64,000 nucleotides of DNA from the NCBI GenBank assembly GCA_038093975.1, contig JBBPTG010000032.1, positions 1 to 64,000 of the forward strand, in the 5' to 3' direction. Shown here piece after piece: positions 56,123-64,000 of this stretch. The number at the start of each line of letters is the position of its first letter. The first letter of the stretch is position 1. This stretch comes from Chalciporus piperatus (taxonomy: Eukaryota; Basidiomycota; Agaricomycetes; Boletales; Boletaceae). The position numbers and the translations under genes were made by a program. The notes under the pieces were generated by a model. The model searched no databases and had not been told where the DNA came from. It saw only the letters and a program-made list of their open reading frames with translations.

Positions 56123-58996
56123 TCATTCGCATGCGTCCAGACGTTCCCTACAGAGCGGGCAAGTTTGGCTCCGGTCCAGCCAGTTCTCCAAACATTTTTC
56201 GTGGAATCTATATTATATGTAGGAGGGGAAAGCCAGCACCGTGGCAAGAGAAATGTGAAGAGAATCGTCTTCGTTAGCTCACGTCTCCAACACACGAGGC
56301 AAGGCTGAGACAACTCACGCATGTGTACACCTCGCACCCAAGATACTCCGATCCCCGTCCCTAAACTGCGTCATGCAAATCGCACACTTCTCCACCCCCA
56401 CGCCCATCAACGACAGCTTGAGCTTCACACGACCATCCCTCGTCACCCTCCTCCGCACGAGCCCGACCCTGCCAACGAGGTAGGATGGTGGTGGGTCAGT
56501 CGGATCGGCTTCATCACCGTCTATATGGGCAGACGGAAACGTGTTGTTGGGTGGCGTGGCGGGCCCAAGGAGGTCCGCAATGAGGAGAAGAGCCTAGGCA
56601 AGACGATTCGTTCATGACATCCTGGTGGATCGGAGAACTCACGTCATAATTGGAACCGTCAGACATGCCCTGGTCTCCCAGGCTGGAGACCAGGCCGTTG
56701 ATGTCTGGAACTTCAGACGTGGGAGTCGTCTGCATCGATGTGTCAAAGTATTCTACGGAACGATTGGCCGATGTCGATAGGGTGAGGCTGGAAGAGGAAG
56801 CGTAGGCGCTAGTGGTAGGGGTAAGGGGTCCATGAGGACTGACTGTACCGCTGTCACTGGCGTTGTCGTTGTCGTCCCCATTATCAATGTCATCGTCCAG
56901 CCCTAGGAAATCCATTTGAAGCGGTGTGATGGGGTTCGGAACGGGTTGTGGGGGAGTGTCAAGACTGTCGTCGTCAAGATCGATGAGCAAGCCCTCAGGA
57001 ATAGGAGGCGTAGATGGTGCAGCGGAGACAATCGCCTTCGGACGATAAACTACCTGCTTTACTCCCTTATCCAGGATCCAAGTCAACGAAGGAGATGTGG
57101 GAGGAGTCGCCGGAAGTGGTCTTCCCGGGTAGTGACGCCGAGGAGATGAGTGACTAGACGGGGGAGGTAGACTCTGCGTCATGTTTGGTAATGGGGTAGG
57201 AGGCCCAGAGGGGAATATGGTACTGTAGGCCGGAGCGCTACGCATGCCCAAATCCCTCGAGAGCGATCTGCCCCGCACAAGGGCGTGGTTCTCGTCCCTC
57301 GCATCAGGAGCACGGACGATACGCTCCGTGGCAGATCTAGTAGGTAACGCGCCATAGGTTGGGTTAGCAATGGGGAGGTCGGGATCATGTTCGAACATCG
57401 GCGATGAAGGAGCCGGTGAAGAAACCCGAGGGGTTCGAGAAGTGGGAGGGTATTCGTAACCTCTGCTTGCCAGACGGGGGGTGGTTCGAGGCTCCGGGGA
57501 GTTCTCTCGGGTAGAAAGCGCCTGGAGAGCCATAGGAAGGTCCTCGCTGGTAATCGTATTCGATGAAAAGGAGATGGTTGAAGTACTGAAGGTAGATGCC
57601 GAAGAGACGGAGATAGGTGATACAGGCGCACTTGAAGGGGCCATCTGGCCTCCACGACATGAGGTCGTGTGACGACGAACATGTCGCGCGACAAACGGCG
57701 GCGAAGCTGGCCGGCTCACCTCCGGGCCAACGGTCTGTGGAATCTGAACTGTGTTTACTTTACGCACACGATCAGCCGGTAGCTTCGTTGGCCCACTAGT
57801 GAATACGTCAGGTCCGCCGACCCTCGGTAGCTGTCGCTTCTCATTCTTCTGAGGTGTCACAGGGGGACTGGGAGGTGGCAGGGAACCGTCCATCGACGAC
57901 TCGCCAGAGGCCGTGCGTTCAAGCATCTCCCAGTCATCGAGAGGCTCACTCGAGGCACGCTCCTTTGACTTGCGATGGAATAACTTCGTCTTCGAACGGT
58001 GGAAATTGCCATGATGAGACGGAGAAAGGTTCAGCAGAGAAGGTGTGCTCTTAAAAAAGGGACTAGGATTTCTGAGCAACGAAATCACCGAGGACGAAGG
58101 TTGGGGTGACTGCGAACGGCCGTGGTGGAAAAATCGGGAGGGAGAGCCAGGGATGCTAGGCATCCGATGATGCTTTGGAGTGGGCGGGGTCGACAGATCC
58201 GAGTTATCCTGGTTACGATCGTCCTCGTATTGATCGCGACTCTCAGGGATACGAAGAGAAAGCTGAGACGCTAAGAAACGAGCTTGAGAGCCAGGGCCAC
58301 GAGAGGCAGTTGGCTGACTGGTAAGCCTCGCTCTGTGCGGAATGGGATGCTGGGAAGGTACTTCCCCTTCAGCTCTCATCTTATGTCTCTTGACTCGTTG
58401 CTCGAGGGGGATTCCTCGGACTCGGTCTAGTTCCCACCGTTCGGCTGGTTCTAAATCCACGAGCTCAATGCTGGACCTATCTTCTTCAGCGGGACGTTGT
58501 AACAACGACATGGAAGCGGTGTCGATAGAGGACGTATCACTTCTATCAGATGCCGCCGAGTGGGGGAAACCACCGAGAATAGGGAGGGACGCTACGGTGA
58601 GAGCAGGTGAGGATAGCGCAGGATGGGGAGGACCATTCTCGTGTACAAAGTCCTCTGAAACGAGAGTGGACACGGCCGTCGCTGTTTCATACGTGGGAGG
58701 GGGTGGGTACTCTGAGGGACGGAAACATGAGGGAACGACCTAGAGGAGGAGATAAGCAACGGACCTGCTTCGTCCCTCATTCTGGATGACTGTGCGTGTC
58801 TGCGGGAGTTTGCACCTCTAAAGTTATAGGAGAGGTTGTACTGCATTTCCTCTTCGTATCGTGCCTCCCTCTTCTTCTTCGATTTGGATTTGCGCGACCG
58901 GGGAGAGTTATCCTGGGGAGAGGAGGGAGGATGGCGAGCATCTGAGTGATGAAGTACCGCCTGAGTTTGTTCGGCGGCTCTCTTGCCCGAGGTCAT
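56123..58996 (-). CDS. RING-H2 E3 ubiquitin ligase with PPxY motifs (886 aa)
   Basis: Four exons join in phase: 58996-58765, 58711-56643, 56593-56319 and 56207-56123. The first 770 or so residues are Ser/Pro-rich and disordered, with short motifs and many SP/TP sites. The C-terminus holds a RING-H2 finger, ECAICMTQF-type: KCAICMTQFRDGDRSILGAR, CTHAFHEKCLENWLDR, SQTCPLCRERL. The metal ligand order is C-x2-C, C-x-H, H-x2-C, C-x2-C. The small last exon completes the finger (CAT GC | A TTC CAC). PPPPTYE near residue 82 and PPPSYLVG just before the finger are PPxY motifs. The start at 58996 (MTSGKRAAEQ) gives the only in-phase N-terminal exon. The ligase role is well supported; the target is unknown. 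Confidence 0.85.
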
Positions 58997-60435
58997 CGTA
59001 TAGCACTTTGAAGAGGAGTGCACTGGATGGGAGACAAGGGTGAAGATGCACGACACGCCTTCGCCTGCTGTCCGTGCCGACATGCCCTTCTCTTGTTTTG
59101 ACTGCTTTGGCACATTGACCGGTCCTCGTTGCTGGTCATTTCCTGAGCGGATCCCGTATCGATGTCGTGTATGTCCTCTTCCATGCTCCTGCCTCGAGGA
59201 ACTTGCCCAAACACTACAACTGCCTATTTCGACAAAATATCCCACGCCAAACCCCTTTGCACGGTAATGAATCAAACGTTGGTACCCTCGTCAAGGGATG
59301 CCCCTCATTCTAGATTCATCATCGTGGATTCATTATTGTAGATTTACCCCATCATAGTCTGGATCCACTCAGTAGACCGGGTCTAACAAAAGTCTAACCG
59401 ACTCACTCCAATCCGTCAAGTTGGTAGAGACATATTCGATATCGACGTCACCTTGCTGGCATGTCAAACTCTATCAACTCTTTCTCCATCGGGAACGCCC
59501 CTCTACCAGAACATGATCACATTCTTCTTCTTCCAGCCCCACTATACCCACCATCGGTCCGTGCCATCAATCCTGGCACCACACGACCACCAACCCAAGC
59601 TCTATGACGCCTCGGCCCTGCAATCGCAACCGTGACGGTAATTTCAAACCAACATGTAACATGCAACACGACACAAGACTTTTTGGCGAACGGGCGTGCT
59701 GCTACTAGGCTAGTTGGTGGGCCTGGTACAGACGGCGTTGCGTTCTCGACCGTGGGGCTAAGCCACCACGGGTGACCACACTTGGTGCATAGTGACATAC
59801 GATCCTGTCACGTATCCGGACAGCGGGAAAGACGAATTCCATAAATCGGGAGATTCTGGTATGGAAACCGAGTGCCATAGATCCACTAGCTTTGGGGGCC
59901 GTTCAATGGGGCGCCTCAAATCTTGTGATGAGGGTACCATTTACGAGAGCTAATAGCGCGTGGCCCCAACCAACACGCTCGTCCATCTACAACTTTCGCT
60001 CGTTCGTACAACTCTGAAATTTCAAGTCCGCATTTCATATATAACTGGGTATCCAAGGACTCGGATGTCTAAGAACGGGCACGGACCTTGCTGCCCGCAA
60101 AGCAAGATACGAGAAAGAAAGCAAAACCGCTCAAGCAACGAATATAGAACAACCAATGTGGTGATAAGTGAGCCTTCCCGCTAGCAAATGTTAGCGTAAT
60201 CATAATATATCGGTAGCAATGCGTATATATGAACAGTGGATTTATGATGACGAAGAAATTAGAAGAAAACGAGAGACGTGACCAAACACGCGCATGCGGA
60301 TGATAATAGTTTAGAAGTCTACATTACAAGTGATACTCGATGCTCGATCAAGTTCGCTCTCGGGGGTGCAAGGCTGTCAAGAGTAAGAAATATACCGCAC
60401 CCACCCACATCTCCTGCGCCCTACGGCCTCAATGT
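58997..60435. other. Intergenic stretch between the RING gene and the H+-ATPase gene
   Basis: Only short ORFs without recognisable domains are present, on both strands. The left part should hold the RING-gene promoter and the right part the 3' untranslated region of the ATPase gene. No RNA gene or repeat stands out. Confidence 0.5.
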
Positions 60436-63400
60436 CTATGCAGCAGTCCGGCTGGGGTTGCGAGCCAACGTAGCACCCGTCCGCTGGGCCTGGATACTGC
60501 TGAAACGTTGCAGCTCCTCTGGCTTCATCGTAACCCTCCGGCCAAAGCCAACCTTGCGGGCAGCACGACGAATGAAGGACACACGGTTGGAATACATGGA
60601 CTCGTGGATCGAAGCGGCGCGCGACTGTGTACGAGTGATGGGAATGCCAACCTCAGATGCACGAGCAGCAGCCTCTGCAGCTTTACGATCATGACGCTCA
60701 CGCATCTTCTTGATGACTGTTGCCTTCATACCAAACTTGATCCAGTCGAGAGGCGAGAACCAAAGAATGTTCTGAAAAAAAAACTCAGCACCGGCTCGAG
60801 GGGAATGTAAACCTAGACTTACCCAGATCCATACAATGCCAATCCAACCTCCAGAGATTGCCCGGATCTGGGTGAAACCCCAGTTACCGTAGGCGGCGAT
60901 GATAGAGGAGATCAGTTGAGCAATGCAGAACGCGACCATGAGGGCAACAGACGGACGCTCCATGAAGAAGAACCCATGGGCACGGGTGACGAAAATCAGG
61001 GCCTGAGAAATGATGGCGACCTGCAGGTAGACAATCATATGGAGCTGGGGGTCGTTGGCGCCTGAGGGGAAAATTTCTCCGTTGAAAGTGACACCAAACT
61101 TGTCGTAGAAGAAGCTCGTCTTCAAGATAATGGCGACGAGAGCGATGCTGAAACTATGTAAGACAGAGAGCGCATGGAGTGGCAACGAAATTACTTACGT
61201 GGATGCAGTCAAGTACAAGCCATAGGCCACGGCGTACGAGAAAATCTCGGCCAAGTCCCAGGCATCAGGTGTAGATGAAGGCAAGACACGGTCAACAGAG
61301 AGCGTCATGATGGTACCGTCGTTCAAGAGGGCGATGATCAGAACCATGAAGGGTGGGAAGTCGAAGCGGAACGCGAAGGCCAGGATAGCGAAGCAGACGA
61401 CGATACGGATGGTAACAGCGCAGGCGTAAATGGAATAGTTGCGCATACGTTGGAAAATGATGCGGGAACCGCGGATGGCGTGGACGATGGTGGAGAGACC
61501 GGGTTCAGTCAAGACGATGTCAGCGGCGCCACGGGCAGCGTCGGTGGCACCTTCAACCGCGATACCGACATTGGCACGGGAGAGAGCAGGTGCATCGTTG
61601 GCACCGTCACCGGTCATGGCACACAAGTGACCAAGGCCTTGGAGACGCTTGACGATCTCGTACTTGTGCTCGGGGAAAACGCCAGCAAAACCATCGGCAT
61701 CCAAAATCATCTCGTCCAGGCTCATGTGCTTGCCGCCAGGAGCAGGTCCGTCCTTGAGGACCTTGGCAGGGTACATGTGGTCACCCAGACCAAGACGACG
61801 ACCCGTTTCCTTCGCAATAGCCAATTGATCACCGGTAACCATCTTGACTTTGACACCGAGGGCGATGGCATCATCAATGGTTTGCTTGGTGTCTTCACGA
61901 GGGGGGTCGAAGATGGCGAGTAGACCAATGAGCTCGAAACCGTTACCCTCAGCCTCAGGGTCGTCACCGTCCAACTCCTCGTAAGCGACAGCAAGCGCGC
62001 GAAGACCGCGCGTAGCGAACTCCTCGACGTCGGCTTCCAGTTTGTTCTCGATCTCGTCGGTCTTGTTGCGCGTGCAGAGCTCGATGATGATACCAGTCAT
62101 ACCCTTCGTGACACGCTTGAGTTTGCCAGATGACTCTTCGCGATAGGTAATCTCCGTACGCTTGTCGACGGGGTTGAAAGGCTTGAAATCCAAAAGCTTG
62201 ATGCCAGCACGGGCACGAGAGACGTCCCCAAGAGCAAAGACGACGGAAGCATCGATAGCATCCTGGTTCTCGGTACGAGATGCGTATGCAGCGAGGAGCA
62301 TGACATCATCAGCGGAGAAAGGACCGTAGGTACGAATCGTGGCCTTGTCGATGGTGAGCTTGTTGGTAGTAAGGGTGCCGGTCTTGTCAGAGCAGAGGAT
62401 GGTGACACCGGCAAGCTCTTCGATAGCAGTGATACGTGTAACGATGGCCTTGTGCTTGGCTAGCTGCTGAGCACCGACTGCAAGGGTAACCGACAAGACA
62501 GTGGGCATGGCAATGGGAATACCACCGATCAAGAGGACGAGGATGTTGTTAAGACCGCGACGGTAGTTATATCTGAAACCAGCGTAGAGAACGAGAATTT
62601 CGGCGAGAACAAAGCTACCGATGGAAACCACTGGCAAGCAGAAGGAACAGATCTGAGCGAGAATCTTCTGCAAGTGACCGGTGGTATCGTCGTCTTGACC
62701 AACGAGGGAAGCCGCACGACCGAAGAAAGTGTTGGCACCGGTAGAGATGACAACACCCTCAGCTTCACCCTGTTTGCAAGTCGAACCACTGGATATCCGT
62801 TATGAGTAACCTTTTGGCAAGAAACAACGAACGGCAACTCACGAGAAACACTGGTCGCCGACCTTCTTGCTCTGGGGGAGCGATTCTCCGGTGAGAGCGG
62901 CTTGGTCAATAGAGACATTGATAGCCTCAGTGAGACGACAGTCGGCAGGAACGATATCACCAATCTTGAAGGAGATCATATCACCAGGGACGAGGTCGGC
63001 GGATTCAATTTCAGACCAGGTGCCACTGCGCTTGACCTTGGCCTTGGGAGCAAGAGAGTCCATGAGAGCCTTGACGGCGTTACCGGTGTTACACTCTTCG
63101 TAGAAACCGATGGTGGAGTTGATGAAGAGCAGGAGTACGATACCGACGAAATCCTGCCAGTCTGGGGGTTGGTGGTTGCCGTTCGACAAGACGATGGCAA
63201 CAAGGGCAGCACCCTCCATGACCCAGGACAAAGGATTCCACATGAAACTCAGGAACTAAGCGGCAATGTGTTAGATAAATCATCGCGTCTACGGAGTATG
63301 GTAACTCACTTGCAAGAATGCGTTCTGTTCTTCCTGCTCGAGTCTGTTGGGGCCGAACAACTCAATGCGGTGTTGACATGTGCTTCCTCTGGCGACAAAC

Positions 63401-63767
63401 CATTCTCGTCGCACTGGAGCAGCTTAAAGACATCTTCAATCATGATCATCTGTAGGTCAACCTTCTCCTTATCATACAAGTCTTCGGCCTTGAGCTCAAT
63501 CTTTCGTACGCATGAATATTAGTGGACACCCAAAGTGATTCGAAACGCGACAAACCAGAGACATGTCCACGTTTGCATCTGATGCGGATGGTCATGATTC
63601 AACGAAAAAAAAAACTCGGAAATGGGCACAAACGTACGGGTTGGCTTGTCGGTATCATGCTCGAATTCCTTGTAAACTCTCTTGCGCTTTTCCTCAGGAG
63701 GCGAATCAGCGACGGGGGAGTCTTCGCCCTGTGGGCCAGGCTCCTTTTCCACGTTTGGTTCCGACAT
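60436..63767 (-). CDS. pma1: Plasma-membrane H+-ATPase (P3A type), with an apparent frameshift
   Basis: Electrogenic proton pump. Seven exons on the minus strand: 63767-63638, 63578-63556 (23-nt micro-exon), 63500-63310, 63255-62843, 62788-61199, 61153-60823 and 60771-60436. Hallmarks are [47 protein letters not shown], the phosphorylation site [54 protein letters not shown] and [17 protein letters not shown]. The regulatory tail is rich in Arg and Ser ([12 protein letters not shown]). In exon 3 the frame changes between [11 protein letters not shown] and [20 protein letters not shown]: about 8 extra bases (or one missing) at roughly 63367-63380. All other junctions keep phase, so this is a real break in the given sequence or a sequencing error. 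Confidence 0.92.
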
Positions 63768-64000
63768 GGTTGGGGCGGGGAGGGGGGAGAAAGGGGGGAC
63801 GGAGAGCCCTACAGAAAGCCTCTATAGACGATGGCCTTTTTTGATGGGGAGACTCGGAGACAAGAAGAAGGTGGGTGAAGGAGTGGGAGTGCAAAGCGCG
63901 TCGCTGACGGACTTTATATTTGCGAGCTCAAATTCAACGGATGAAACCTCCCAAACAGCGACAAACAATTAGCCGTATCCCGCTTATCACGCTTGGTCGG

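Noticed and set aside
63340..63380. A 40-nt intron (GTTTGTC to TTGAG) explaining the H+-ATPase frame change
   Set aside because: It would remove the conserved GLSPEEA segment and is shorter than any other intron placed in this window.

Overview
The window is nuclear DNA of a basidiomycete fungus, most likely a mushroom-type Agaricomycete. The support is many short (about 50-65 nt) GT-AG introns, a Plavaka-type DNA transposon, a WD40-TPR-HET gene of the kind seen in Agaricomycetes, and an F-box/LRR-like gene and a P450 of fungal type. No species can be named from the sequence alone.

Layout. 1-14.7 kb is a transposon and repeat block. It holds a nearly intact Plavaka transposase with one internal stop and a probable solo LTR carrying a phased array of TGAGTCA motifs. 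It also holds a transposase-like gene between inverted minisatellite arms, a 71-bp tandem repeat, and an amplified first-exon/hairpin repeat. 14.8-32.3 kb is conserved housekeeping DNA: a small acidic ORF, condensin subunit CAP-D2/Cnd1 (+), phosphatidylinositol-4-phosphate 5-kinase (-) and separase (-). 32.3-43 kb is a young, rearranging island. It has a tandem duplication of a small membrane protein gene that also copied the 5' end of separase, small secreted cysteine-rich protein genes in intact, truncated and deleted forms, and an intact WD40-TPR-HET gene with a broken copy of its 3' end. 43.5-47.7 kb holds an F-box gene and a cytochrome P450. 48.3-63.8 kb is again conserved: polo-like kinase (-), a large disordered protein (+) with 31-residue repeats, a RING-H2 E3 ligase (-) and the plasma-membrane H+-ATPase (-).

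Functional themes. Three chromosome-segregation genes (condensin CAP-D2, separase, polo kinase) lie within 36 kb, and each has a CACGTG palindrome upstream. The tandem membrane proteins and the RING protein carry PPxY motifs, which in known systems recruit Rsp5/Nedd4-type ligases. The HET gene and the secreted cysteine-rich family suggest recognition or interaction functions in the unstable island.

Exon boundaries were worked out by hand from splice sites, reading phase and family knowledge. No alignment or database search was run.
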